64,000 nt of DNA from JAWLFI01 sp964525165 (GCA_964525165.1 CAZGGG010000003.1:1-64000); one strand, 5' to 3'; shown: positions 43,820-53,825, numbered from the stretch's first letter. Made by a program: numbers and translations. Notes: generated from the sequence alone by a model not told the origin.

Positions 43820-44150
43820 CATTTATTCTGTAAGCCGGATTTTGTACTCTTTCGAGTGTCCATCATTTATCTGCTCTGCCTACCCCCTTCGGCACCTAAG
43901 TTCGGCCGGGCAAGCCTCCAACCGAAGTGTACATGGCATTTCAACCTGCAAGGTTTATCCTGAGTAAAAATCACTTTTTACCCATGTGCGCTCTTACCGC
44001 ACAATTTCACCCTTATCCGCCAAAGCGGACGGTATTGTTTCTGTGACACTATCTGTATTTGCTGTCGCAAACCCCACGTATTAAGTGGTACAGCGCCCTG
44101 CGTTGTCCGGACTTTCCTCTTCGTGAGAAGCGATGAACCGAATAAATGAA
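43818..44150 (-). ncRNA. rnpB: RNase P RNA (bacterial type A)
   Basis: About 333 nt. The 5' universal core GAGGAAAGTCCGGAC is at 44122-44106 on the minus strand; the 3' core ATCCGGCTTACAGA is near 43839-43826, and GGGGTAGGCAGAG lies between. The ends pair: the first eleven bases (from 44150) are the reverse complement of the last eleven (43818-43828), forming P1. The RNA cleaves tRNA 5' leaders. A promoter element with the expected spacing is at 44154-44161. The plus-strand reading frame that crosses it is a shadow. Confidence 0.95.
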
Positions 44151-44153
44151 CTA

Positions 44154-44161
44154 CAAAGATA
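44154..44161 (-). promoter_or_regulatory. -7 promoter element of rnpB
   Basis: Minus strand TATCTTTG, exact TAnnTTTG, ending four bases before the predicted 5' end of rnpB. No clear TTG at the -33 position. Confidence 0.6.
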
Positions 44162-44233
44162 AAGCTTGAAGTGGATAAATTATTATATTAAAATTATCTT
44201 TAATAAATAAAAGACCTTGAGTCTGCAGGACTT

Positions 44234-47200
44234 ATGTCAAAAAAAGGAATCGGTCTCATATCCATTGGTTTTCTCTTGTTGCTGCTAAGTGTGGCGATTC
44301 AATATGTCGCGCCTGAGTCTATAGAAAAAAACTTGACCCAATTAGAGCGTACATTAGAAGAGTACTTAGATCTACAAAAGCTATCCATAGAACAGATCCA
44401 TGCAATGATTCAATGTGTGGAACAATCAAATGGTCGCCCTCCTATTCATCTATGCCATAAAAATCATGGTCAAGACTTCCGGCAAACAACTATTTATCAT
44501 GATGGAAAGATGTTGTACTGGGATCAAAACTTTATAGAGCCTTTATTTTTTGACCTGGATAGTAATCAGAAGTATCAATTAAAATTTATTATGTGTTACG
44601 NNNNNNNNNNGACCAGGCATACATCTCTATAACTTATGATGAAGGACCTTGGAACATCCATCAAATCACAGATGTCAATGGGTTTGCAGCATCTTTATCC
44701 TCACTCAGCTCTTTGCATCAAATAAATTTTACCAGCACCTCCTCACAATACGAACTGAAAGTTGAACAGCTAGATCAAGCCCTGCCTATTTCAAAAGTAA
44801 CCGTTAGGAGACCCAATTGGAAAAACACCTTGGCTAGTTTTTTATTTCTGGGAGGCTTCTTTATTTCCATTTTAGCACTGAATATTATACTGACACCCAT
44901 TATTAAGAACCAATGGCTTTTTGTCGTTAGCTATATCCTAGGCGTCCTGTCATTCAAAAGTATCATTGATCTACTCCCCAGCGCAGCGATTTTTCCGGAC
45001 TTTTTAAGCGATGAGTCTATTTTTCCATCCTACGGCTGGAATGTAAGTTTGGGAGACTTATTTGTGGATATTACCCTTTTGGGCATTTTCACATTAATTA
45101 TTATTAATCGCATCCAACTCCCCACCAAGGTACCCACAAACAATTTCATGAGGTGGTTCTCAGGAGGCCTTCATTATCTTATTCTTTTATCCTTCCTTTT
45201 GCTATCAGCTATGGGGATCAATGCAATAATTACCGGATCCCAAATACAAATTCAATTTGAGAGATTATTACAATGGGATCAATTTAGTTTGGTCATATTG
45301 GGAGCCATTGTATTATTCGTCAGTATCATTTTTCTACTTAGTTATTTTTTCCAGCAACAAGTGACGAAGATGGCGTTCAATTTTGCATTAAAAATGGTCT
45401 TATTGATCTCCGCCTCCCTGATATTGCTACCCATTTACCTTTATATAGACATCAATGTACATCCATTTGCGTTCTTTATTGTCAGCTATATTTTTGTCAT
45501 CTTATTGGATCTGTTTTCAGAAAATGTTTCCGGGGGGTTAACATGGCCCTTCATTTGGCTCAGTATTTTCTCAGGCTTTACAGCACTTTTGATTTTCTCT
45601 TTTAGTATGGATCGGCTTGTGGAAGAAGAGCAAGAATTTTTATATTCTCTTTCCTTATCTGTCAGTGACTCAAGAAACTTGGATTCGAGAGGGTTTGATT
45701 TTGCTATTTATAAACAAGGCATAAGAGAGACCTACAGAGGGGATTTGTTCCCGCAGTATTATCAATACCCCAAGCCTGAAGGAGATAAGGTCATCAGCTT
45801 TAATGAAAATGGCATCTCCTACCAAATCAAGGCTTTAGGAAGTGGCAAAGTTGGTCTTACTGCCCATGAAAAAACCCCACTTACAAAGCCTATTTCTCTG
45901 TATTCTTACCTGTTTGTTCTATGGGTTTTATTTGCCCTCATTCTCCTGGCAATCAACTCTTATGTGCATCTGCTGCCGGCTGAATGGAATTATCGTTGGT
46001 CGGCTTTTCCCAGTTTAAGGAAAAGAATACAGTATTACATTCTGGCAGTTACGGTGGGTTCCTTTCTAATGATATCCTTGGTTACCTATTTTTATTATGA
46101 CTATAGCGCTAAAAACAGGTTTAAAGAAGAAGTCCTCACCAATGCTGCTAAACTCAAAGATGATATTGAAAGTAGTATTGCGAGCACGACCGGATCAAAG
46201 GATTTGAATGATATTTTTCTTGAAAAGCTGAAAATTCATAGACTCAATGGCAGTCTTTATACCCTTTCGGGAAAAGAATGGATCAGTCAATCAAACCAGG
46301 AGACTGCTCCTCTCATGCCTTATGCCTCATTCATTAAACTGGAGCAACAAGAAAGAGGTCCCGTCTTGGGCCAGGAAGCCATTTTTAGTTACGTCCAAAA
46401 AATGGGCGAAAAGGCCGCGATCATTTACTTACCCATAAATGCTCAGAATAACCAAATGTTATCAGGCATAGACGACTTGATTGCGACACTCTTGAATGTC
46501 TATGTTTTTCTTTTCGTGATTGCAAGTGGAATTGCGGTTGCCATTTCCAACTCCATTACTGCTCCTTTAAAGGTCTTGAGTTCGAAGCTCAAAGAAATCA
46601 AACTAGGAAGAAAAAATGAACCCCTACCCTGGAGCAACAAAGATGAGTTGGGCGAACTGATCATGGATTACAACCGAATGATTCAGAAACTAGAAGAAAG
46701 TGCAGAGATAATGGCTGCCACCGAACGAGAGTCTGCCTGGAGAGAGATGGCCAAGCAAGTGGCTCATGAGATTAAAAACCCATTAACCCCCATGAAACTT
46801 TCCATCCAGCATCTCCAACTTGCTATGCAAGATGATTCAAAATCCAATGATGCATTGGTTGCTAAAGTAAGTAAGACGCTTATTGAGCAAATTGACAATC
46901 TCAATCAGATTGCGAGTGAGTTTTCGAATTTCGCGAAAATGCCTGAACCTGAAAATGAGGCTGTCAACCTGAATGAGATCATGTCCAATGTTCATGATCT
47001 GTTTAGGAAAAGAGATGATATGGACATTCGACTATTTGTCCCTATCGATGACATTCTAGTGTTTGCAGACAGAAATCATGTCATGAGAGTCATGAACAAT
47101 CTCCTTAAAAACGCGATCCAGGCTATCCCAACTGAAAGAAGAGGAATCATCAACATCAAATTATATAAAGAAGAAAAAAATGCGGTAATTAAAGTTCAAG

Positions 47201-47433
47201 ATAACGGGGTTGGAATTCCCGATTCTGCCAAACACAAAGTTTTCAAACCCAACTTTACCAGTAAAAGCTCCGGGACCGGACTCGGACTAGCCATGTGCGC
47301 TAATATTATTGAGGGCTTCAATGGTAAAATCTACTTTGAGTCTGAAGTGAACAAAGGAACAACCTTTTATGTCATTATCCCGCTCATGCACATGAAAGAT
47401 AATTTTAATGAGCGCGAAAGAGTTATTCTCTAG
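44234..47433 (+). CDS. Multi-pass membrane sensor histidine kinase, NtrY-like
   Basis: One gene split by an N gap at 44601; the two sides are out of frame only because the gap length is arbitrary. Near the N-terminus is one helix (residues 6-26), then a sensory region, then about six helices (after the gap), an extracytoplasmic region around 46.1-46.4 kb, a helix, a HAMP domain (ISNSITAPLKVLSSKLKEIK), the H-box VAHEIKNPLTPMKLS (histidine codon 46765-46767), N-box NNLLKNAIQAIP, and G-boxes DNGVGIPDSAKHKVF and SSGTGLGLAM. Signal unknown. It ends nine bases before crtD, so it may be co-transcribed with the pigment genes. No response regulator is adjacent. Confidence 0.88.
44601..44610. other. 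Assembly gap (10 N) inside the histidine kinase gene
   Basis: Ten Ns between codons for KFIMCY and DQAYISITYDE. The frames differ by one base at this nominal length. Confidence 0.9.
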
Positions 47434-47442
47434 CTATTGAAT

Positions 47443-48906
47443 ATGAAGAAAACAATTATCATAGGATCAGGCATTGCAGGATTAGCCAGTGCCATTAGGA
47501 GGAGACTGAAAGGTGATGAGGTCGTTGTATTTGAGCAAGCCTCTTATCCGGGTGGAAAACTTCATGAGTTCACACTTGGACCCTACCGCTTCGATGGAGG
47601 GCCCTCATTATTTACGCAACCCCAATATATCCAAGAACTTTTCGATGAGGCAGGTTTCGAAATGCCCCCCTATTTTGAATATGCTAGAATGCCTGAATCT
47701 TGCCGATATTTCTGGGAAGACGGCACCCAAATTACTGCCTTTTCAGACATCTATGAATTTGATAAAGAAGTTAGTCAAACCCTACAAACTCCACCGGGAA
47801 CGGTCCTTCGTTATTTGAAAAACAGTGAGTGGAAACAAAATACCGTGGGACACATTTTCCTTGAAAGAAGTTTACATCGACTCAAAAGCTGGTTAAAGGC
47901 AGATGTATTCAAAGCTTTACTTCATATTCCTTCATTTGGGTTATTCCAATCCTTACACCAATGGAATAAAAAACGATTGAAACATGAAAAGTTGGTTCAG
48001 TTGTTTGATCGTTATGCCACCTATAATGGATCTGATCCATACAGGACCTCTGCTATGATGTCGGTGATTCCTCATTTTGAGCATAATGAGGGCACATATT
48101 TGCCGAAAGGCGGAATGTATCGCATCCCTAAGGCTCTTTACAAACTCGGTCTGGACCTCGGGGTGACCTACCATTTTAATCAAAAAGTAGATGAAATTCT
48201 AATCAACGGGAAGTCTGTGGCAGGTGTCAAAGTCAATGGAAAAGAAATTTATGGGGATCATGTAATCTGTAATATGGACGTGATGCCCACCTATGAAAAG
48301 TTATTACCGAGTATCCCAACACCAAAAAAAATCCTTACCCAAGAAAGATCTTCGTCTGCCATTATTTTTTATTGGGGGATTCAACACTCCTTTCGGGAAC
48401 TGGGCCTTCATAATATCCTATTCTCTGAACACTATCGTTCGGAATTCAGAGCGATCAAGGAAGGGAGGATGATTGAAGACCCTACCGTGTATATCAACAT
48501 CACCAGTAAATATGAATTACAAGATGCTCCGAAAGGTGGAGAGAATTGGTTTGTCATGATCAATGCGCCTTTCGATAATGGTCAAAACTGGGATGAGATG
48601 GTAGCCGAGTGCCGAAGAAACACCCTAAAAAAGATCAATTCAATCCTCAACACAGATATCAGCTCATACATTAAAGAAGAAAAGGTTTGGTCGCCACCAG
48701 GAATCGCTTCCCAAACATCATCATTTCAAGGTGCTTTATATGGATCTAGTTCCAACGACTTAATGTCGGCCTTTAATCGACATCCAAATTTTCATGCTGC
48801 ACTCAAAAATCTGTTTTTTTGTGGAGGATCTGTACATCCGGGAGGAGGAATTCCGCTATGCTTACTCTCTGCAAAAATTGCTGATCAAGAAATTAGCTCA
48901 AATTGA
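47443..48906 (+). CDS. crtD: Carotenoid desaturase, CrtD type (1-hydroxycarotenoid 3,4-desaturase)
   Basis: 487 residues from ATG 47443 (the TTG at 47437 was rejected). N-terminal FAD loop TIIIGSGIAGLASAIRRR, then GGKLHEFTLGPYRFDGGPSLFT, and the carotenoid-desaturase C-terminus FFCGGSVHPGGGIPLCLLSA. CrtI (phytoene desaturase) is similar; the companion hydratase and hydroxylase genes and the PSLFTQPQYI signature favour CrtD, which introduces the 3',4' double bond next to the C1' hydroxyl. The arginine run RRR after ASAI replaces the more common RL. Part of crtD-cruF-crtZ. Confidence 0.82.
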   Translation: MKKTIIIGSGIAGLASAIRRRLKGDEVVVFEQASYPGGKLHEFTLGPYRFDGGPSLFTQPQYIQELFDEAGFEMPPYFEYARMPESCRYFWEDGTQITAFSDIYEFDKEVSQTLQTPPGTVLRYLKNSEWKQNTVGHIFLERSLHRLKSWLKADVFKALLHIPSFGLFQSLHQWNKKRLKHEKLVQLFDRYATYNGSDPYRTSAMMSVIPHFEHNEGTYLPKGGMYRIPKALYKLGLDLGVTYHFNQKVDEILINGKSVAGVKVNGKEIYGDHVICNMDVMPTYEKLLPSIPTPKKILTQERSSSAIIFYWGIQHSFRELGLHNILFSEHYRSEFRAIKEGRMIEDPTVYINITSKYELQDAPKGGENWFVMINAPFDNGQNWDEMVAECRRNTLKKINSILNTDISSYIKEEKVWSPPGIASQTSSFQGALYGSSSNDLMSAFNRHPNFHAALKNLFFCGGSVHPGGGIPLCLLSAKIADQEISSN

Positions 48907-48911
48907 TTGAT

Positions 48912-49565
48912 ATGATTACGATGCGTGAATTCGTGAAATTACATGGGCAAAAGCTAGCCATAGGCTTTATCAGCATCATGTATACCGTAGGCATTGTCCA
49001 GGTAGTGGTACTAGGGAATACCGAAATATTGGATTTAAGCCCTTTACAACTATTATTGAGCACATTTTTAGTTCTCCTTTATCAAGATGTTCATCTTAGA
49101 AATATCATTTTGTGGGTGCTTATTTATCTTCTTGGATTTGGCGTGGAGGTACTAGGTGTAAATACAGGTTTCCCATTTGGATCCTACAGCTATGGACCTG
49201 TGTTAGGCTTAAAAATTTGGGATACTCCTTTAATGATCGGAGTCAATTGGGTACTTATAATCCTAACAACAACGCAAGTCGCAGATTCATTATTCAAAAA
49301 TGCGAACGTTATTATGCGTTCTTTTTTGAGTGCCACTTTAGCAGTAGGCCTGGATTTTCTCATTGAACCCGTCGCTGTAAGCACGAATATGTGGACCTGG
49401 GAACTGGAACAAATCCCCGTATCCAACTACTTGTCATGGTGGCTCATCGCCTTTGTTTTGTCTTATTTATATCAAAGTAGGGTCAGACAAAACCTACAGC
49501 CTGTTATTCTTGTTATTTTTGTGTGGATTATCGTCTTTTTTGCAGTTTTGAACTTGGCATTATGA
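48912..49565 (+). CDS. cruF: Carotenoid 1,2-hydratase, CruF family
   Basis: 217 residues with about six membrane helices. Conserved polar motifs lie between helices: GVEVLGVNTGFPFGSYSYG and GLDFLIEPVAV, a pattern I know from the CruF/Caroten_synth family (PF04240), which hydrates the psi end of a carotene at C1'. Stop codon of crtD is five bases upstream; the end overlaps crtZ as ATGA. ATG 48912 chosen; 48921 is possible. Confidence 0.82.
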   Translation: MITMREFVKLHGQKLAIGFISIMYTVGIVQVVVLGNTEILDLSPLQLLLSTFLVLLYQDVHLRNIILWVLIYLLGFGVEVLGVNTGFPFGSYSYGPVLGLKIWDTPLMIGVNWVLIILTTTQVADSLFKNANVIMRSFLSATLAVGLDFLIEPVAVSTNMWTWELEQIPVSNYLSWWLIAFVLSYLYQSRVRQNLQPVILVIFVWIIVFFAVLNLAL

Positions 49566-50026
49566 CAACAGTACTCTTATATATAGGAATCACCCTGGCA
49601 GCTTATGTTGGAATGGAATTTATGGCGTGGTTTACCCATAAATACGTAATGCATGGCATTCTGTGGACTTGGCACAAAGATCACCATCAGCCAAAGCATG
49701 AAAAAGAAGGCTTTTTCGAAAGGAATGATCTCTTTTTTCTGGTATTTGCGATCCCTTCCGCATTTTTTTATATCCTGGGTACAGCGACACCGAACCTTTG
49801 GGCACTTTTTATTGGAATAGGTATTTCTCTCTATGGCCTAACCTATTTCTTGATCCATGATGTATACATACACCGAAGATTCTCATGGTTTAAGCAATTG
49901 GATAATAAATTCAGCAGAGCTATCCTCAGAGCACATGGCGCTCATCACAGTAAAACCACAAAAGAAGATTGTGAATCATTTGGTCTTCTGGTGGTTGACA
50001 AAAAATATTTCAAAGGAAGAAAATAA
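49562..50026 (+). CDS. crtZ: Beta-carotene 3-hydroxylase, CrtZ type
   Basis: 154 residues; all histidine clusters of the fatty-acid-hydroxylase superfamily are present: HKYVMH, HKDHHQPKHE, HDVYIHRR and HGAHHSK. They coordinate a di-iron centre. Three to four membrane helices. It hydroxylates the beta ring. Overlaps cruF by four bases; terminator follows. Together with CrtD and CruF this fits saproxanthin-type monocyclic carotenoids. Confidence 0.9.
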   Translation: MTTVLLYIGITLAAYVGMEFMAWFTHKYVMHGILWTWHKDHHQPKHEKEGFFERNDLFFLVFAIPSAFFYILGTATPNLWALFIGIGISLYGLTYFLIHDVYIHRRFSWFKQLDNKFSRAILRAHGAHHSKTTKEDCESFGLLVVDKKYFKGRK

Positions 50027-50029
50027 AAA

Positions 50030-50057
50030 AGCCGGCTTCGAAAAAAAACCGGCTCTT
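50030..50057 (+). terminator. Terminator between crtZ and sucD
   Basis: AGCCGG pairs with CCGGCT around cttcgaaaaaaaa. A-run before it serves as a T-run for the minus-strand sucD gene, so it may work mainly in that direction. Confidence 0.7.
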
Positions 50058-50069
50058 ATTGATGATCAT

Positions 50070-50939
50070 TTATAATCCAAGGGCTTCCTTCATTGTCTGC
50101 CCGATATGTGCGGGGCTTTCAACAACATGCAAGCCGCAATCTCTCATAATCCTCATTTTGGCCTCAGCAGTATCATCCTCACCTCCAATGATCGCTCCGG
50201 CATGCCCCATGGTTCTTCCTTTAGGTGCAGTCTGACCCGCAATGAACCCCACCACAGGTTTTGTTCCGTTTTCTTTTATCCAATGTGCCGCATCAGCTTC
50301 CATACTTCCGCCGATCTCACCAATCATCACAATCCCATCGGTATCAGGGTCTTCCATTAATAATTGAACAGCTTCTTTAGTTGTAGTTCCAACAATTGGG
50401 TCTCCGCCAATTCCGATACAAGTAGATTGACCAATTCCAGCTTTTGTAACTTGGTCTACTGCCTCATAAGTGAGCGTTCCTGAACGCGATACAATCCCAA
50501 TTCTTCCGGGATTATGAATAAAACCCGGCATAATACCCACTTTCGCTTCACCCGGAGTAATAATACCCGGACAATTGGGCCCGATCAATGTTACATCAAA
50601 GTCACTTAAATAACTTTTGACCTTTACCATATCCTGAACAGGAATACCTTCTGTGATGGCTACAATTACCTTAATACCGGCAGCAGCTGCTTCAATAGCA
50701 TCTGCCGCAAATGCTGGTGGTACAAATATGATAGAAACATCTGCACTTGCTTGATCAACGGCATCCTGAACTGTATTGAACACAGGCTTACCCAAATGTT
50801 CTTGGCCACCTTTTCCGGGCGTAACACCTCCTACAACTTGAGTTCCATACTCAATCATTTGCTCTGCATGGAAACTACCTTCTTTTCCGGTAAATCCCTG
50901 TACAATTATTTTCGAATCCTTATTAACAAGAACTGACAT
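50070..50939 (-). CDS. sucD: Succinyl-CoA ligase, alpha subunit
   Basis: 289 residues: CoA-binding Rossmann domain (IIVQGFTGKEGSFHAEQM, TPGKGGQEHLG), LIGPNCPGIITPGE, SRSGTLTYEAV, and the phosphohistidine His246 in GRTMGHAGAIIGGE. It interconverts succinyl-CoA and succinate in the citric acid cycle. The beta subunit gene is not in the window. It has its own transcription unit between terminators. Confidence 0.96.
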   Translation of the reverse strand: MSVLVNKDSKIIVQGFTGKEGSFHAEQMIEYGTQVVGGVTPGKGGQEHLGKPVFNTVQDAVDQASADVSIIFVPPAFAADAIEAAAAGIKVIVAITEGIPVQDMVKVKSYLSDFDVTLIGPNCPGIITPGEAKVGIMPGFIHNPGRIGIVSRSGTLTYEAVDQVTKAGIGQSTCIGIGGDPIVGTTTKEAVQLLMEDPDTDGIVMIGEIGGSMEADAAHWIKENGTKPVVGFIAGQTAPKGRTMGHAGAIIGGEDDTAEAKMRIMRDCGLHVVESPAHIGQTMKEALGL

Positions 50940-51015
50940 AGATCTCTTGATTTTATGGGTCTAAAGATGCTCGAATATAAAGCATTCTTGTCTTTTTCCG
51001 GTTGGAAAAAGACAT

Positions 51016-51049
51016 AAAAAAAGGGCTGCATCAATAATGCAACCCTTAA
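51016..51049 (-). terminator. Terminator after the ftsB/divIC gene
   Basis: AAGGG-c-TGCAT pairs with ATGCA-a-CCCTT around caata; T-run on the minus strand (51022-51016). Ends the eno-ftsB transcript. Confidence 0.85.
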
Positions 51050-51069
51050 TGAATATATTCTAAGAATGA

Positions 51070-51363
51070 TTACTTAAATACAAAGACTTCCTCATCAGGA
51101 CGATGCATATAGTATTGCTCTCTCGCAAACTTCTCAATGTCTTCATCAATCTCGATTTTTAATCGCTTGGTCTCTTCTATTCCATCCAAATAGGACTGCT
51201 TTTCCGCTTCCATCCGATCAACCGTTGAAATAAGGTACCACTGAGCGAAAATGTTGTGCCGATCAAAGCAACTCATCCATAAAAGGAACCCAAATAAAGT
51301 CAGCGTAAACCTGTTAATCCACCAGGCTTTTTGACTTTTCCATTCTTTAAACTTGCCGAACAT
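51070..51363 (-). CDS. Septum formation initiator, FtsB/DivIC family
   Basis: 97 residues. Short cytoplasmic N-terminus, one membrane helix (about 17-34), a periplasmic coiled coil (about 45-75) and the family ending FAREQYYMHRPDEEVFVF. It helps assemble the division complex with FtsL and FtsQ homologues. Position right behind eno is the classic location in many bacteria. Confidence 0.88.
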   Translation of the reverse strand: MFGKFKEWKSQKAWWINRFTLTLFGFLLWMSCFDRHNIFAQWYLISTVDRMEAEKQSYLDGIEETKRLKIEIDEDIEKFAREQYYMHRPDEEVFVFK

Positions 51364-51406
51364 ATTATAAATATTTTTAATATGTTCTGTAAATATGCAA
51401 TAAATA

Positions 51407-52690
51407 TTACATATGTACCAAATCTAAACCCGGATAAATGGAAGCAGAGCCTAAATATTCCTCAATTCGCAATAATTGGTTGTATTTAGCCATACGATCA
51501 GAGCGGCTTGCTGAGCCTGTTTTTATCTGTCCAGTGTTTAAGGCTACAGAAAGGTCTGCTATCGTCGTATCCTCTGTCTCTCCGGATCGGTGAGACATTA
51601 CTGAAGTATATTGGGCCCGATGTGCCATATCCACCGCTTCTATGGTTTCGGTAAGCGTACCAATTTGATTGACTTTTACAAGAATGGAATTGGCTACTTT
51701 ATTCTCAATTCCCGTATAAAGACGCTGTGTGTTCGTTACAAAAAGATCATCCCCAACTAGTTGACAACGATCTCCGATCGTCTCTGTCAGAAGCTTCCAC
51801 CCATCCCAATCATCTTCATACAATCCATCTTCAATTGAAAAGATTGGATATTGGTTTACCCACTCTTTCCAATAATTGACCATATCTTCACGAGTCAATT
51901 GATCGCCTGTACTTTCAAACTTGTATAATCCGGAAGCTTCATCATAAAATTCTGAAGCGGCAGCGTCCATCGCAATCCAAACATCTTCACCTGGTTTGAA
52001 GCCTGCTCTTTCTATTGCCATCATCACAATATCGATCGCCTCTTTATTGGATTGTAAATTCGGCGCGAAGCCTCCTTCATCCCCTACATTCGTACTATAG
52101 TTCTTAGCCTTCAACTCTTTCTTCAGATGATGAAAGATTTCCGTACCCATGCGCAAACCTTCTTTAAAGGTTTCTGCACCCATCGGCATCACCATAAATT
52201 CCTGAAAATCTATCTTATTATCTGCATGTGATCCCCCATTGAGGATATTCATCATGGGTACTGGAAGTGTGTGGGCATGAACGCCTCCAATATATTGGAA
52301 AAGTGGCTGACCTAGTTCATTGGCTGCAGCTTTTGCAACGGCCAAACTCACTCCTAGTATCGCATTAGCACCTAACTTGGCCTTGTTATCCGTACCATCC
52401 AATTCCAACATAATCGTATCGATATCTCGTTGGTCAAAGACGTATTCTCCTATAAGTGCTTCTGCTATCGTGTCCTCTACATTTTCGCAAGCTTTTTGAA
52501 CGCCTTTCCCCATATATCGATTGTCTTCAGCATCGCGCAATTCAACCGCTTCATATTGACCCGTGGAAGCTCCTGAAGGGACCGCTGCTCTGCCAATAGC
52601 GCCACTACTGGTCATTACTTCAACTTCAACGGTTGGGTTTCCTCTGGAATCTAGAATTTCTCTAGCTAGAATATCTGCAATTGTACTCAT
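51407..52690 (-). CDS. eno: Enolase
   Basis: 427 residues; complete glycolytic enzyme. REILDSRGNPTVEVEV, GASTGQYEAVELRD, GGSHADNKIDFQEFMV, SIEDGLYEDDWDGW, GDDLFVTN, VKVNQIGTLTE and SHRSGETEDTTIADL all present, covering the magnesium ligands and catalytic lysine region. The downstream ftsB start is 43 bases away; carA ends 11 bases upstream. Confidence 0.98.
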   Translation of the reverse strand: MSTIADILAREILDSRGNPTVEVEVMTSSGAIGRAAVPSGASTGQYEAVELRDAEDNRYMGKGVQKACENVEDTIAEALIGEYVFDQRDIDTIMLELDGTDNKAKLGANAILGVSLAVAKAAANELGQPLFQYIGGVHAHTLPVPMMNILNGGSHADNKIDFQEFMVMPMGAETFKEGLRMGTEIFHHLKKELKAKNYSTNVGDEGGFAPNLQSNKEAIDIVMMAIERAGFKPGEDVWIAMDAAASEFYDEASGLYKFESTGDQLTREDMVNYWKEWVNQYPIFSIEDGLYEDDWDGWKLLTETIGDRCQLVGDDLFVTNTQRLYTGIENKVANSILVKVNQIGTLTETIEAVDMAHRAQYTSVMSHRSGETEDTTIADLSVALNTGQIKTGSASRSDRMAKYNQLLRIEEYLGSASIYPGLDLVHM

Positions 52691-52701
52691 GTCTTGTTGT
52701 T

Positions 52702-53802
52702 TTAAAGTAAATCAATAAAGTCATCGAAAAGGTATCGAGCGTCATGCGGACCTGGTGATGCTTCTGGATGGTATTGTACTGAAAATGCAGGCTTATCTAT
52801 TACTCTTAAGCCTTCTACGGTATTGTCATTTAAATTAATATGGGTAATCTCGACTTCTGAAAGGTGAGCTTTCATATCCTCTGCTCTGATCCCAAATCCA
52901 TGATTTTGAGAGGTAATCTCCCCTTTTCCGGTTATCTCGTTACGGACAGGGTGATTTATTCCTCTGTGACCATGATGCATTTTATAGGTTGGAATCCCCA
53001 TAGATCTACCCAACAACTGATGTCCCAGACAGATTCCAAATACAGGAGCAGCTGAGTTTAATATCTTTTGGATTTCTTCTACTGCATAATCCATTGCCGC
53101 CGGATCGCCCGGACCATTTGATAAGAAATAACCGTCAGGGTTCCATTCTGAAACCTCTTCAAAGCTTGTATGTGCCGGAAATACTCGCAAATAGCAATCG
53201 CGATCTGCAAAACACTGAAGAATACTTCGCTTTACACCGTAATCTAACACAGCAACTCGATAAGTGGCTTCCTCATTCCCAAAATAATAGGGCTCATCTG
53301 TCGTAACTTTGGAGGAGAGCTCCAAGCCTTCCATGGAGGGTGTATTCTTAAGTATTTCTTTCAGTTCCTCTATAGTCTTACCATCGGAGGAAATAACTCC
53401 ATTCATGGCTCCTTTCGTCCGAATATGTCTTACTAATTTACGAGAATCGATATCATATATGGCCACGACATTATTAGATTCAAGATAGGACTGCAGACTT
53501 CCATCTGCTATAGGACGTGAATAATCCTGAGCAAAATCTTTGCAGACCAAGCCTGAAATCTTTGGAGCGACAGATTCCGTATCTGAGTCCTTTGCCCCGT
53601 AATTACCAATATGAACATTGGTCATGACCATTATCTGTCCAAAATAAGACGGGTCCGTAAATATTTCCTGATAGCCGGTCATTCCAGTATTAAAGCATAG
53701 CTCCCCGGTCGTTGTGCCGATTTTTCCTGCTGATTTACCATAAAATATCGTACCATCTTCGAGCAATAATATTGCTTTGGGTTCTGAGTTATTGAGATTC
53801 AT
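52702..53802 (-). CDS. carA: Carbamoyl-phosphate synthase, small (glutaminase) subunit
   Basis: 366 residues. N-terminal domain LLEDGTIFYGKSAGKIG with NTGMTGYQEIFTDPSYFGQI; C-terminal class I glutamine amidotransferase with LSNGPGDP, nucleophile elbow FGICLGHQLLG and QYHPEASPGPHD (Cys-His-Glu triad). Supplies ammonia for pyrimidine and arginine synthesis. The carB gene is not adjacent here. The rplQ terminator lies upstream. Confidence 0.96.
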   Translation of the reverse strand: MNLNNSEPKAILLLEDGTIFYGKSAGKIGTTTGELCFNTGMTGYQEIFTDPSYFGQIMVMTNVHIGNYGAKDSDTESVAPKISGLVCKDFAQDYSRPIADGSLQSYLESNNVVAIYDIDSRKLVRHIRTKGAMNGVISSDGKTIEELKEILKNTPSMEGLELSSKVTTDEPYYFGNEEATYRVAVLDYGVKRSILQCFADRDCYLRVFPAHTSFEEVSEWNPDGYFLSNGPGDPAAMDYAVEEIQKILNSAAPVFGICLGHQLLGRSMGIPTYKMHHGHRGINHPVRNEITGKGEITSQNHGFGIRAEDMKAHLSEVEITHINLNDNTVEGLRVIDKPAFSVQYHPEASPGPHDARYLFDDFIDLL

Positions 53803-53817
53803 GGAGAATGGTTTTCA

Positions 53818-53825
53818 CAAATATA
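53818..53825 (-). promoter_or_regulatory. Putative -7 promoter element of carA
   Basis: Minus-strand TATATTTG, exact TAnnTTTG, 16 bases from the carA start and downstream of the rplQ terminator. A -33 element is not clear. Confidence 0.5.

Noticed and set aside
43643..43963. Plus-strand reading frame running from porV into the RNase P region
   Set aside because: It overlaps porV in another frame and then rnpB on the opposite strand; its residues show no protein pattern.
44234..44632. Separate small membrane protein upstream of the kinase
   Set aside because: It is the kinase N-terminus before the N gap; no stop or start signals separate them.
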